A DNA stretch of 64,000 bases from Psychroserpens luteolus (GCF_021032705.1 NZ_JAHVXI010000002.1:124001-188000); one strand, 5' to 3'; shown: positions 16,701-25,164, numbered from the stretch's first letter. Program-made: numbers and translations. The notes: generated by a model from the letters alone, not told the origin.

Positions 16701-18933
16701 TATCATCAAGACTATACTCATAGCCAGATGGTACATCAATTACTGTTATTGTTCCTGGAGTTGTACAAATAATATCTGTAGCTATAACATCGGCATTTAA
16801 TAAATTCTGATAAACATTAAAGTAAAATTGCACAAAACAACCACCTGAAAAATTTATAGTTAGCCTAAACTGACCTGATGTATTAGCTAAGAAATCTGGT
16901 CCGTCACCCACTTGATTCCACGTGCATGTATCATCTTCATTAGCACAATCTGGATCGGTTACAGCAGGACAACTAGATTCATCTAATTGTTCCCAAATAA
17001 TTGATGTTGCACTAGTGATATTTGTTTCAATAAACCTAGAATCATTGGCACCACATAAAAATATATTTGGTAGTAACTTTCCATCATTTGGACAGGTCAC
17101 TACTTCATCTGCATAAGGTATTACCGGATTTTCAATATCACCTCCAAATAGTTCTACATGGTATTCTTGCTCAATAGATTGACAAGGTGCAATGGCTGTA
17201 TTAAATGAATAGTAAGTACCAACATTGGTAACAGTAATTGTTTGTGTTGTTCCTATGACTGGTGTTCCTGTTGGACTTGTTGACCAAGAATACGAATCGT
17301 ATCCATTAGCAGCAGTTAGTTCTACACTAGAACCACATAAAATAATATCTTCTATAAACGTACAATCTAGATCAGCTAAAAAGTTAGTAGCTTGTGGAGA
17401 TAATAAACATCCTGTATTACTATTTAAACTTGGATCATCTGTAATTTGGAACGTAGGATTAAAAAAGCCGTTATATGTAGCGAATGCTTGATTATTAATA
17501 ATATTTGAGCATGCATCTGCTAATTCACCACAAGAATCAACCACTTGAACTTCAATGCGAATTTCATATACAGGATCATTTTCTTCAACTAAATAATCTT
17601 CAATATCAAATATTATCTCTCGTGTTACTGGATTATAACTGGCAACAGTAACACCAGGAGGTAATACTAAATCGTCAGGGTAGTTAAAAATAATATTGAT
17701 TGGAAGTATATCTCTAATTTGAAAGTTAGTAGCATTATCATTTCCTGTGTTTTGAAAACCAATGACATAGTTTAATGATGAACCAAGACCTACGGTTTGA
17801 CCTCCAATATCATTACCTGCATCATCTTCTACGATTTTAGTTAGTACAATATTAGGTTCAATAATCTCAACAGCGAAGGCAAAAAAGTATGGAAAATAAG
17901 TATCACCACTGGTTTCTAATCTAATCACTCCTGAAGTGGCATCGTTGGCTATAACAGTATTTCCTGGGTTTGGAATAGCAATAGTTCCTGTATCAAAACC
18001 TAAAGTATTGGTACTATTAGGAACCCTATTATCTACAGGTGTAGCATCAAGTCGTGTTACCGAACTATTAAAGAAATTAGTTTCAGGCCTATCGACAGTC
18101 GATAAACTAACACCATTTAGTCGTAATCGATCTCCTAAAATAGGACTATCACCTTCTAACGTGGCAAAAGCAAAATTTGCTCTAACTGGAGCAGGAGCAG
18201 GGACCGTTCTAAATCCGTCAACTGGAATGTCCAAAGTTGGGTTGTTGCCAGGCACACTAATCGCACTAAAGCCATCAAAACTAGTAATTGACTTACCAGG
18301 AAGTGTAGGATCTTCATAGACTATGAACAATGACCAACCTGCAGATTGTCCAGTACCATTATACGGATCAAAGTTTGCCGTTTCTCCTAAACCAGAAGAA
18401 ACGTTAGCAACTGTATAAGTTCCTAAATCAACTCCTGAGCCATAACTTGTTACAATCGCTGTTACATCTGCAAAACATGCATAAGAGAAACTATCACCTC
18501 CATCAACAGTCGTTCCATTGGCATCATAAATAATAGTACCTTGTATATCGTTATACCCTCCAATAGGTCCTTTGAACTTTACTTCAGTAATCGGTTCATC
18601 TCCAGGATTAACAGCTCCCCAATATAAACCAGCATAAATAATTCTATAACAATTTGGATTTGGAATTTCTAGATCCGCACTAGACGAACTAAAAGTAGAT
18701 GCATCACCATCAATATCAATATATTGCATATTAACATTGTGATTGTATACGGAGTTATCATTGAATGCATTATTGTCTGGCCCTAATATATTATTTCCAA
18801 TAAGTACAATATCTCCTTTTAAATCCTCATTAAATCGAGGCGTAAAGGGTTCGTAATTTTGGGCATATGATATAAGACCAAAAAATAGTAATGAAACAAT
18901 GATGGTGATTTTAGAAAATGTAGGTCTTTTCAT
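10717..18933 (-). CDS. Giant SprB-like repeat adhesin with type B T9SS sorting domain
   Basis: This 2738-residue secreted protein has a signal peptide (ending GLISYAQ) and an N-terminal beta-rich region (about 30-350). A DUF11-like domain follows (about 355-500; TKIVEDDAGND, LNYVIGFQNTGNDNATNFQI). Then come Ig-like stretches and a long array of roughly 80-residue SprB repeats (about 880-2600), each with a pattern like CNGDxxGSI, GGTxPYxYS and GTYTxTVxDxxGC. The C-terminal gliding-motility domain (about 2650-2738; PNYFSPNGDGVTDTWSP, FDRYGRKV, LPTGDYWYVV) directs export by T9SS and surface attachment. SprB-type adhesins are carried along the cell surface in gliding. Whether this one serves motility or simple adhesion is inference. 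It is followed by a PorP/SprF gene. Short plus-strand frames inside it are shadows. Confidence 0.93.
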   Translation of the reverse strand: MKRPTFSKITIIVSLLFFGLISYAQNYEPFTPRFNEDLKGDIVLIGNNILGPDNNAFNDNSVYNHNVNMQYIDIDGDASTFSSSSADLEIPNPNCYRIIYAGLYWGAVNPGDEPITEVKFKGPIGGYNDIQGTIIYDANGTTVDGGDSFSYACFADVTAIVTSYGSGVDLGTYTVANVSSGLGETANFDPYNGTGQSAGWSLFIVYEDPTLPGKSITSFDGFSAISVPGNNPTLDIPVDGFRTVPAPAPVRANFAFATLEGDSPILGDRLRLNGVSLSTVDRPETNFFNSSVTRLDATPVDNRVPNSTNTLGFDTGTIAIPNPGNTVIANDATSGVIRLETSGDTYFPYFFAFAVEIIEPNIVLTKIVEDDAGNDIGGQTVGLGSSLNYVIGFQNTGNDNATNFQIRDILPINIIFNYPDDLVLPPGVTVASYNPVTREIIFDIEDYLVEENDPVYEIRIEVQVVDSCGELADACSNIINNQAFATYNGFFNPTFQITDDPSLNSNTGCLLSPQATNFLADLDCTFIEDIILCGSSVELTAANGYDSYSWSTSPTGTPVIGTTQTITVTNVGTYYSFNTAIAPCQSIEQEYHVELFGGDIENPVIPYADEVVTCPNDGKLLPNIFLCGANDSRFIETNITSATSIIWEQLDESSCPAVTDPDCANEDDTCTWNQVGDGPDFLANTSGQFRLTINFSGGCFVQFYFNVYQNLLNADVIATDIICTTPGTITVIDVPSGYEYSLDDINYQTSNVFTVNTPGLYTVYIRQIGVPTNPCVFTVPDVQIRDRDFTVSTTIIQPLCNGDLGSIQLAANDVDPQYSFSLFEGGTLVNSVGPIMENTYTFANLNPGTYTATVETENGCIYSEDVTIVEPPLLTVTAAITIPLTCTDGEITVYPEGGTPPYFYFVNGSTDFQTVPEIVVTTAGTYDITVVDSNNCSASTSIIVDPLPEPEFNIVTTDISCSGETGSININVTASNGYALEYSIDGGATFFNSPVFPGLAAGDYDVVVQYSIGASVCSTVPQTVTIIANDAISGTAELDAPYTCTSNGTIIVTGVTGGDGPYTYSIDGVTFQASNTFTGLTDGTYTITIQDTNVCTAITNEITIDSLNPPTDLMFDNSPITCPSNTTTVTITGTTGGIGVLEYQIIAPATSATPYQTSTNFAGLEPGTYTFQVRDENDCVYSESYTINPIPTPTVNVVLTQDLNCTVTPDAIITGNITGTAPFTYAVSINGAAYASLGTTGTSFTYTTATDGTYQFEITDANGCIAESSVITIEPLSLPDLSVVVQSEQILCNGDSNGAIDITIDTTVGTPPFTINVNNDTTGTNYGSQTSGLPAGSYTVTITDANSCTANEVIVISEPDPIVVDYNTVDISCGPGGVSQGSIIINSVTGGTAPYNYFVTGTNGYANSELNATGSTSVSFDVVDFGLYEINVVDANGCSVLEQDVLVASPPTDLDISVTATVDCLTGGEAVVSIGSTLTSSGPFFFSIYQGPISVYPNPPGSWIPEDTPGSESATFTGLTSGVTYTFIVYDASTNCSYYEPATTPIPTNSTLTLSAVSSNNITCTGSDDGNVSFTINSVYGTAVNVNYEIFDALTLATTGVTGSGSVPAGGSITITDLGLLPFGNYFVSITETSGANSGCGVVTAPFNITESAILLNLDVSIDQNANCNTNSGLISAIAQDGTAPYQYQITTTAAAPLATDAGWASASTFNVDAGNYYVHALDAYGCVVSSPIVVLPMDTTPIISATVTNLCTVTEGNFEIDVTLDTPGIAPYSFSINGGAFQTQTAPFTISNLFSGTHTIEIQDANGCGNLVSVDIQAPLTLTPSITALSTCNDDDGEITLVTTGGSGTYTYSISPNPASISLSGDVFSGVPSGVYTITITDTVTSCTEETTISIPEAIPPSFTTTPTGVTCFGDNSGSFDIDISGYTGTYTYEVFDSLGASVTGVVNANTSTNPLTVSGMSAGTFSVVITETESPFCSANSTVVIASPSEVLALTANETSNVTCDNSQGTITAIATGGWGDYEYELTGDATVAYSSNGTFTDLSAGNYTVNARDAEGCIVSVDVTLTEPTPINATFTPNTSVLSCFGDQDASITITNVTGGQGTEYIYTLTTILPTPSTSGPQTTNVFSNLGAGTYSVTITDSYECSLTSIDIVITEPTPIQASLVTATTQTCLTESTLTLSASGGTGIYTYSNDSSFTTILGTFNSSTTFSVPPGTYQYYVRDANGCIANVSNEITIDPLPDLEINLQSTNPTINCAGDNNGSIVATAQGGLGDYVYTLEDTLGNTIPATQNSPGIFTELIAGTYIVTVVSGDCNTATAPITITEPTAPLEVDFVVNDVTCSGNDDGVLEINATGGTGIIKYAISPQLDQFFETNIFENLAPGTYDVIVQDVLGCYVTFDFTINDPQQVILSIVPDSLFEETCEGEGNGEFSIDISGGSLPYSVSLDTYDGPYTTGAAGQTIFDFTGLGGGDHTVYVRDAQGCESEWNITFPESVTINPVIEIEYLCENNALTNTVTVTVDESITDLSQLDYSLDGGPYQISNVFTDVLPGTDHYIDVRHTNGCIQTTELFDIEDYAPISLVLVEGDEAGEIIANAAGGTGVYQFTFNDEDYGDTNVYYVTESGVYTVVVTDSAGCEAVAVIELEILGPCIPNYFSPNGDGVTDTWSPGCTEDFPNLTFDIFDRYGRKVATYRVGEYWDGRYNGTELPTGDYWYVVRPNNPAVAKEYVGHFTLYR

Positions 18934-19008
18934 GATATTTAAAATTTATAATTCCTTTTTCATTGACAGGGCAATCTCTGAATTCGGAATTGGGCCATAA
19001 CTTACTTA

Positions 19009-21489
19009 TTATTTATTCTCAATTTTTGCAATAGACATTTTACCGTTATACGGTCTGTTTCCTTTTGATTTTAATCCTTCATTTGCAGCCTCTATGTAAT
19101 CAAACTTATCGTAATAAATGTAATATTTACTTGTGTTGACATCATAGAAAAAGTCTATATCTGTTCGTCCAGAGGCAACAACTTTTCTCAAGAAGTCATC
19201 TCTTTTCTTAACGTCACTATGTACAGCTAATATTAAATAGTATCCATTCTCAACATTGGTTACATTCTCGAGAATTTGAATATTATCACTTTGCTGTTCC
19301 CCAAAATCAAAATCTTCAGTTTTAAGCGGCGTGCTGCTTAATCCAGTAGATTGTTTGATGTTTTGTAACGTCGCTCTATCTTGAGCATAGCGCTCGTCTT
19401 CATTATCAAAAGCAGCACGTTTGATTCGTCGTCGTCTTTCAAACTCGGTTGCTACTTTAATATCTTCTAATCGCGTTTCTAATGTAACTTTCGCTTCTAA
19501 AGCATTTAATTGTTCTGTCTCTAGACGTTTTAATGCTTTTTGGTAATACAAATACACTTCATCATTAGTAATAGTAGCTGCTTCGTATTTGTCTTCATAT
19601 AATTCTTTTAGCTTTTCAATATCTTCGCCTCGCTTTTTTATAACAGCGTCTAAATCAGATTTGATTGCATTTAAGGCGTTATTTTCGGCAGTAATACTTT
19701 TAAATGGTTTTGGCGTTACTGCAATACCTTGTTCGCTTAAATCATTTTCTTCTTTTAAATCTTTTAAATCTTTATCCTTAATAGCTACAATATCATCGAA
19801 CTTTTTCAATAATTCATTTTGAGTTGTTTTAGAATTCTCTGTCTCCAGTGCTAATGCATACATAGACTTCCCGAGCTCATCTTGTGGGTTAGTAATTAAC
19901 TCCTCTTTTGCTTTGGCATCTGCCTCTTCTTGAGCTTTTTGTTCAGCTAATAATCTTGCTTTAGCATCAGCCTCTTCTTTAGCTTTTTGTTCAGCTAATA
20001 ATCTTGCTTTGGCATCAGCCTCTTCTTGAGCTTTTTGTTCAGCTAGTAACCTTGCTTTAGCATCAGCCTCTTCTTGAGCTTTTTGTTCAGCTAATAATCT
20101 TGCTTTGGCATCAGCCTCTTCTTGAGCTTTTTGTTCAGCTAATAATCTTGCTTTGGCATCAGCCTCTTCTTGAGCTTTTTGTTCAGCTAGTAACCTTGCT
20201 TTAGCATCAGCTTCTTCTTGAGCTTTTTGTTCAGCTAATAATCTTGCTTTGGCATCAGCCTCTTCTTTAGCTTTTTGTTCAGCTAATAATCTTGCTTTGG
20301 CATCAGCCTCTTCTTTAGCTTTTTGTTCAGCTAGTAATCTTGCTTTATCATCAGCCTCTTCTTTAGCTTTTTGTTCAGCTAATAATCTTGCTTTGGCATC
20401 AGCTTCTTCTTTAGCTTTTTGTTCAGCTAACAACTTAGCCTGTGCTTCGGCTTTTCTTTCTGCTGAAGATTTACGATTGGCATCAGCTTTAGCTTTAGAT
20501 ATTTTAGATACAACAGGTTTTCTTTTATTACCAGAAATCAATCCGCTTACTTCATCACCACTACTATAATCGTAATTTTGCTTGTTTTTGAATCTATACG
20601 CTAGTGTAAATTCGTGAGAAGGTCCAAAATTATTCAAATCGCCTAAGGCTTTCTCATAATTGTATTCGATAGCAATTTGTGGTGTAATATTGATTCCCAC
20701 GCCTCCAGAAGCACCAAACACTGTATTATATCCAACTTGAGCCCAGATACCTTTTGGAACTGTTAGCATTGCAATAGCAGATATTACAGTTTCGTCTTTT
20801 TTGAATTCTGATCTAATAAGACCAGAAAATTTACTTTCATCAAAGAAACCTCTAGTATTCATATATCCTGTATACATTAAATGCGCTTGGATACTTTGTT
20901 CTGGATCATCTTTGATAAGTTCGGATGTATTGGAATTATAAGTTACCAAATTGTTGATTGATACACCAAAGTCTAGGAATACTAAACCATAGTTAACTCC
21001 AGGGCTAATTGCTAATAAAAAGTTTTCAGGAACATTTTGTAGAGAAGGATCATCAAAATTTGTTACAACATTACCAGTATTTATACCACTTTTGTAGGCA
21101 CCAATATTAAGTCCGAAGGTAAGGTTGCTATCTCTATCCAGTTGAACGTTGTAGGCGAAATTGGCCAGACCACCAAACGTAGTTAAGACACCATAGTTTT
21201 GTTGAAACACACTTAAACCGGCACCAATATTCTCTCCAAATCTACCAGTATAACCAGCGAGATAGGTGAGTGGGGCGTCATCAAACTGTACCCATTCTCT
21301 TTTATTGGAAAAACTAATGTATTTATTTTGCTCACGAACGAAGCTAAATGTTGGGTTAATTGCGTATCGATTGAAGGTTAAAGAATTCCTTACGGGTAGG
21401 CTAAGCGAAACCACTCCATCATCTTCTTGAGAATAGAACATCTGTATAGAACAGATACATAATACTAAAACCAAAAGATGTGTTTTCAT
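19009..21489 (-). CDS. PorP/SprF barrel fused to a repetitive coiled coil and a SPOR-like domain
   Basis: This 826-residue protein has a signal peptide and a PorP/SprF-type outer-membrane barrel (about 25-300; NPTFSFVREQNKYISFSN, FGENIGAGLSVFQQNYG). A Lys/Ala-rich linker follows, then eleven copies of a 16-residue unit, consensus AKARLLAEQKAQEEAD (about 346-526), predicted as a long charged helix. Another helical stretch (about 530-735) leads to a C-terminal roughly 80-residue alpha/beta domain (about 745-826; GYYLILAVHSDVKKRDDFLR, DVNTSKYYIYYDKFD) that resembles SPOR peptidoglycan-binding domains. The fusion could anchor a T9SS surface complex to the cell wall. It lies between two type B cargo genes, and all may be cotranscribed. 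Confidence 0.85.
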   Translation of the reverse strand: MKTHLLVLVLCICSIQMFYSQEDDGVVSLSLPVRNSLTFNRYAINPTFSFVREQNKYISFSNKREWVQFDDAPLTYLAGYTGRFGENIGAGLSVFQQNYGVLTTFGGLANFAYNVQLDRDSNLTFGLNIGAYKSGINTGNVVTNFDDPSLQNVPENFLLAISPGVNYGLVFLDFGVSINNLVTYNSNTSELIKDDPEQSIQAHLMYTGYMNTRGFFDESKFSGLIRSEFKKDETVISAIAMLTVPKGIWAQVGYNTVFGASGGVGINITPQIAIEYNYEKALGDLNNFGPSHEFTLAYRFKNKQNYDYSSGDEVSGLISGNKRKPVVSKISKAKADANRKSSAERKAEAQAKLLAEQKAKEEADAKARLLAEQKAKEEADDKARLLAEQKAKEEADAKARLLAEQKAKEEADAKARLLAEQKAQEEADAKARLLAEQKAQEEADAKARLLAEQKAQEEADAKARLLAEQKAQEEADAKARLLAEQKAQEEADAKARLLAEQKAKEEADAKARLLAEQKAQEEADAKAKEELITNPQDELGKSMYALALETENSKTTQNELLKKFDDIVAIKDKDLKDLKEENDLSEQGIAVTPKPFKSITAENNALNAIKSDLDAVIKKRGEDIEKLKELYEDKYEAATITNDEVYLYYQKALKRLETEQLNALEAKVTLETRLEDIKVATEFERRRRIKRAAFDNEDERYAQDRATLQNIKQSTGLSSTPLKTEDFDFGEQQSDNIQILENVTNVENGYYLILAVHSDVKKRDDFLRKVVASGRTDIDFFYDVNTSKYYIYYDKFDYIEAANEGLKSKGNRPYNGKMSIAKIENK
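19912..20449 (-). repeat. Tandem 48-nt coding repeat (11 copies) with 144-nt higher-order period
   Basis: Eleven copies of a 48-nt unit encode the 16-residue coiled-coil repeat. An AGCTAGTAA variant in place of AGCTAATAA recurs at 20041, 20185 and 20329, exactly 144 bases (three units) apart. That indicates expansion in blocks of three units. Copy number is likely variable between strains. Confidence 0.92.
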
Positions 21490-21493
21490 ATTA

Positions 21494-22960
21494 TTATTTC
21501 ACTATTGTTATTGAACCTTTTCTAGTTTCGTTATTTTCAGTGGTTATCACATAATAAAAGACCTGATTAATACTGGTCAAATTCAAATCATTTTCTGGCC
21601 AATTATTTAAATAATCATTGGTCTTTAAAACTATTTCTCCACGATTTGTCATGATTAATACTTCTGTATTAGTACCAGTTACATATCGTGTTGGAATTAC
21701 CCATGTATCGTTTATATTGTCACCATTTGGACTTATAACATTTGGAATATTTGCTACTTCAGGAAAAGGATCTAAAGCTTCGCTTAGTTCGAATAGGAAC
21801 TCTCTTGAACCAACACAGCCTGATGTTTCGCTAACTACTATTTTGTAGTTGCCAAAATCGGTAGCATCATAATTATCAGTTGTAACACCAGAAATAATAC
21901 TGCCATTTAGATACCATTCATACTCTGGATTATTCGCAGTAGTTGTCACAACTACATATAGCGATTCGCCATCTTCTATCGTATTTGTTTCAGATACATT
22001 TAGTGAACCTTCAAAAAGCTCACTTTCTAATTCAATTGTGCCAGAGGCTGAACAGTTTCCTAAATCTACTTGAACAGAATACGAACCTGATTCATTGGCT
22101 TGATACATTTGATTTGTGGCATCAGGAATTACGGCACCATCCTTAAACCACTGGTAACTATTACCACCAATAGTACTTAATGTTGTTGCGCCTTGAGCTG
22201 GACAAAAGGGATTACCTAAACTTGAAGCGATTCCAGCGTTAGCCTGTCCTGAAGTAACTTCACTAATTGCAACACGGTTAGAAAATGAATCTGATGTACA
22301 TGTACCATAATTTGTTTCGGCAAAATAGGTTCCTTCTTCACTTACTTCAAGCGTTGGGCCTTCTGAAAGGAACACAGCTGTAGTCGGTCCAGTTTCCTTG
22401 AACCAATTAAATGTAAGAGAAGGGTAGTTGAGTGGAGAATCATTTGATCCTGTACCTGGATTATCAATGGTTAATAGATAGCTTCCTCCAGAACAATAAG
22501 CACCTGTCGACACTAAATTATTTATAGTGAAAGGTGAATCTTGAATTTTGTAATAGGCTGCAAAAGTGGACGAACCAGAACTTGTAGCGGCAGGTGCGCT
22601 ACTTTTAATCCTTATTTTATAATTTTCTCCAGCGGTTGTTGTAGGTAGTGAAAAGTTTACCGTTGCAGGTGATGTTGTAATCGCTCCAGCATTAGAAGTA
22701 TATACTACAGTTGGGTTTGAAAAGTCTCCATCTGCATCAGACATTTCTATAGTGAACTGATTTGATGCCTCTAAAGCACTTTCAGGTGAAAAAACAAACG
22801 TAGTGCTATAAGTGTTGAATGACGCACTAGCACAAGCTTGACTAAAACCTAGGTTAGGTGAACCAATAACTATCTGGGCATTTACTTTTTCTTGCGTAAC
22901 AAGAATAAATAAACAACAAAATCCAAAAAGGAATTTATGTAGGGATTTAGTGTAGTACAT
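21494..22960 (-). CDS. Secreted Ig-like protein with type B T9SS sorting domain
   Basis: This 488-residue protein has a signal peptide (cleavage near KVNAQ) and several Ig/PKD-like beta domains marked by ANAGIASSLGNPFCPAQG, YQWFKDGAVIPDATNQMYQ and EWYLNGSIISGVTTDNYDA. The C-terminal gliding-motility-type sorting domain (about 400-488; PNVISPNGDNINDTW, MTNRGEIVLK, VFYYVITTENNETRKGSI) is the type B signal. It should be exported by T9SS and displayed on or released from the surface. The downstream PorP fusion gene starts four bases after its stop, so the two are likely an operon and partners. Confidence 0.9.
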   Translation of the reverse strand: MYYTKSLHKFLFGFCCLFILVTQEKVNAQIVIGSPNLGFSQACASASFNTYSTTFVFSPESALEASNQFTIEMSDADGDFSNPTVVYTSNAGAITTSPATVNFSLPTTTAGENYKIRIKSSAPAATSSGSSTFAAYYKIQDSPFTINNLVSTGAYCSGGSYLLTIDNPGTGSNDSPLNYPSLTFNWFKETGPTTAVFLSEGPTLEVSEEGTYFAETNYGTCTSDSFSNRVAISEVTSGQANAGIASSLGNPFCPAQGATTLSTIGGNSYQWFKDGAVIPDATNQMYQANESGSYSVQVDLGNCSASGTIELESELFEGSLNVSETNTIEDGESLYVVVTTTANNPEYEWYLNGSIISGVTTDNYDATDFGNYKIVVSETSGCVGSREFLFELSEALDPFPEVANIPNVISPNGDNINDTWVIPTRYVTGTNTEVLIMTNRGEIVLKTNDYLNNWPENDLNLTSINQVFYYVITTENNETRKGSITIVK

Positions 22961-23034
22961 TGTAGTTTGGGGCGTAGTTTTTTATCTATAAGCAACAATT
23001 CTTTAATTAAAGATTAATAGCTGGTTTTATAATT

Positions 23035-24345
23035 TTAATCGTCATCGTCAATGTCATTTGAAGCGATTATTCTATTGATTCTCAATCTGAAATCTGGTCG
23101 TTTTAAATTTTCGACATCAATAAAAGTTTCAGAATCTGGACCTTTTGAATACACATTGTTAAATGCTCTATTTCCATACCAATTCTCTAAGTCTTCATTA
23201 TTTGCAATATTCTCAACAAATATGTTTCCTTTGCAATTATTGAAATATGTTCTGGTGAATTTTATCCGTTCAAGATTTTCACTATTAATTTCTATGTTTC
23301 TATCAAATATTACAGCAGGATTAAAACCTGAAATAACACTTTTATCAATAGTAAACGAGGCATCTTCTCCGATGTAAATAGCTTCGTTAACCAAACCAAC
23401 TTTAATATCGTTACGCAAATCATCACTTAAATTGATTAAGGTCAAGTTTTCTGCGCTGACAAAGGTTTGTTTTTGAGAAAAATCGGCAGATTCTTTTTGA
23501 TCATGAGCGGCAACATACATACATCTTGATTTTCCTGCTCCAGATACATATGGCGATCTTATAGCCAATGAGTTGTTAATTTTACATTGAGCACCATAAT
23601 TAAAGTCGTAATCGTTTATACTTGATTTGTACGATACCATTTTATCTAAAATCACATCGCCACCTAATATACCAAATGAATTACCTTCACAATAGCTAAC
23701 CATAATATTTTCTATAATGGTTTGTTGTCCAACACCAGCTAAGGTCAATCCATTGAAATAACCATAATCTTTGGTTCTCTTTCCAGCATATTCAATTCTT
23801 ACATAGCGTAAAACACCAGAATAACTGGCAGGATTATTACCACCATAGCTAATTGTTTTAGCCGCAGAAGGTACTAAGCCATAGTTCAAAGATGATTCGA
23901 CACCAAATTTATTTGTTGGTGCATTACCAAGAATGAAGAGTCCTCCCCAATCACCAGGCTTTTTTACACTTCTACTTGAAGTAAATATTATTGGGTCTGT
24001 GTGTGTGCCGTCAGCAATTATTTTTGATCCGTTACTGATAACCAGCGATCCTTTAGTTTTAAAATCACCTATAATCACTGTACCAGGCTCAATAGTAAGT
24101 GTTGTACTATCAGTTACAAAAACATCTCCAAGGAGAAGATATATATCACGTTTGTATAGTCTAGTATCTTTGGTAATATCTCCACTTAATATTTTAGTAG
24201 GCTTACCATACTCAACTTTGTTCGGTTTAAATTCTGTCCAAGGATTTAGCCAATTGTTATAGCCAATAATTCCTTTCTCTTGCTGGGCAAACATATTGCC
24301 ATACACTAATAATAGGACAAGTGTAATTTGAGTAATTTTTTTCAT
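23035..24345 (-). CDS. Secreted right-handed beta-helix protein
   Basis: This 436-residue protein has a signal peptide (ending YGNMFAQ). The segment LTIEPGTVIIGDFKTKGSLV followed by SKIIADGTHTDPIIFTSS and KKPGDWGGLFILGNAPTN is typical of a Bacteroidota family of exported parallel beta-helix proteins. Short turns of hydrophobic residues continue to about residue 400. It ends in an acidic tail (NDIDDDD), and no sorting domain is evident, so it may stay in the periplasm or be surface-exposed by another route. The biochemical role is unknown. Its promoter region carries repeats spaced 20 bases apart that recur near the 25071 and 25589 genes. Confidence 0.78.
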   Translation of the reverse strand: MKKITQITLVLLLVYGNMFAQQEKGIIGYNNWLNPWTEFKPNKVEYGKPTKILSGDITKDTRLYKRDIYLLLGDVFVTDSTTLTIEPGTVIIGDFKTKGSLVISNGSKIIADGTHTDPIIFTSSRSVKKPGDWGGLFILGNAPTNKFGVESSLNYGLVPSAAKTISYGGNNPASYSGVLRYVRIEYAGKRTKDYGYFNGLTLAGVGQQTIIENIMVSYCEGNSFGILGGDVILDKMVSYKSSINDYDFNYGAQCKINNSLAIRSPYVSGAGKSRCMYVAAHDQKESADFSQKQTFVSAENLTLINLSDDLRNDIKVGLVNEAIYIGEDASFTIDKSVISGFNPAVIFDRNIEINSENLERIKFTRTYFNNCKGNIFVENIANNEDLENWYGNRAFNNVYSKGPDSETFIDVENLKRPDFRLRINRIIASNDIDDDD

Positions 24346-24418
24346 AGCGGTTAAATTCGTTTACGTTAGACAAGTGGGCGCTAAATTATATGTATCAAAC
24401 ATATGAACAATACTTATG

Positions 24419-24470
24419 AAATGCAAAAAATATCGACGAAATGCATAATATTTGATATGATGTATTATTT
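24419..24470. promoter_or_regulatory. 20-nt period AAATGCA repeats upstream of the beta-helix gene
   Basis: GAAATGCA occurs with its AAATGCA core at 24419 and 24439, exactly 20 bases apart, with A/T-rich flanks (AAAAAATAT, TAATATTTG). A weak third unit (TGATGTA, 24458) follows. The site is about 75 bases upstream of the minus-strand start at 24345. The same core recurs at 25171-25236. Confidence 0.45.
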
Positions 24471-24561
24471 TTCTTACAAATTTATGATTTTATGAAAATT
24501 AATTACTCAATTATGGTAACAAACGCAAAATCAGTCGCTTAATATTTATAAGAAATTATTT

Positions 24562-24589
24562 AAAAAAAAACCTCAACGCAATGTTGAGG
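24562..24589 (-). terminator. Intrinsic terminator of the 24619-25071 gene
   Basis: Read on the minus strand, a 7-bp stem CCTCAAC / GTTGAGG with a 5-base loop is followed by nine T residues. It lies 30 bases after the stop codon at 24619. Confidence 0.88.
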
Positions 24590-24618
24590 TCAACTATTTT
24601 TACAAATACTAACTAATG

Positions 24619-25071
24619 TTAATCTGTTTTATAATCATTATAAGTATGCAAAGATTTCAATGTTTCTTCATAAAACATAATTGCAGCAATCAAATCACGC
24701 GTATCAGAATAAGGCAATATTTTTTTCTGAAATTCTACAGTACTGTCAAAATAATCTACAGAAGCTTCTCTATTATCTTCTAAAGCTTTTTTATTTTCTT
24801 TAGTTTCAGGTATTCCTAAAGACTCCATAGTTACACCTGGTTTTGTAGCAAATGCAATATTAGGTAGAATATTTACAATAACTTCAATACGCTCTATATA
24901 CAGATTAAGTAAAGCACCTTTAGACATTTTACCTAATTCTTCATGACTATGATATTTAGAGATACTCGTTTTTCCACTAATCATGTTTATTGGAGCATTC
25001 TTTTTTTGGGCAAAACCGATGCTAACCATCAGAAAAAAAACAGCGATAATTAAAGTAGGTTTAGTTTTCAT
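24619..25071 (-). CDS. Small exported helical protein of unknown function
   Basis: This 150-residue protein has a signal peptide ending near SIGFAQK. The mature part is predicted mostly helical (LGKMSKGALLNLYIERIEVI, KENKKALEDNREASVDYFDS), with no cysteines or recognisable catalytic motif. I do not recognise the family. It stands alone, with its own intrinsic terminator and an unusually long upstream region containing four 20-nt repeats. That suggests tight or condition-specific control shared with the neighbouring exported proteins. Confidence 0.65.
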   Translation of the reverse strand: MKTKPTLIIAVFFLMVSIGFAQKKNAPINMISGKTSISKYHSHEELGKMSKGALLNLYIERIEVIVNILPNIAFATKPGVTMESLGIPETKENKKALEDNREASVDYFDSTVEFQKKILPYSDTRDLIAAIMFYEETLKSLHTYNDYKTD

Positions 25072-25164
25072 TTTTTGGGTTTTTTATTAACGTTAGATAA
25101 GCAAATCTATACAATTAATTAAAAAAAACAACTAATTTCTGGGTTTTTTTGCAAACTATTTTAT

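Noticed and set aside
19912-20449. Short regularly spaced repeats that might be a CRISPR array
   Set aside because: The 48-nt units are contiguous without unique spacers and lie in frame in a protein-coding gene, encoding a regular 16-residue helix repeat.
20249-20569. 106-codon plus-strand frame inside the PorP fusion gene
   Set aside because: It is the antisense reading of the 48-nt repeats, so its Ala/Ser repetition merely mirrors the real coding strand.
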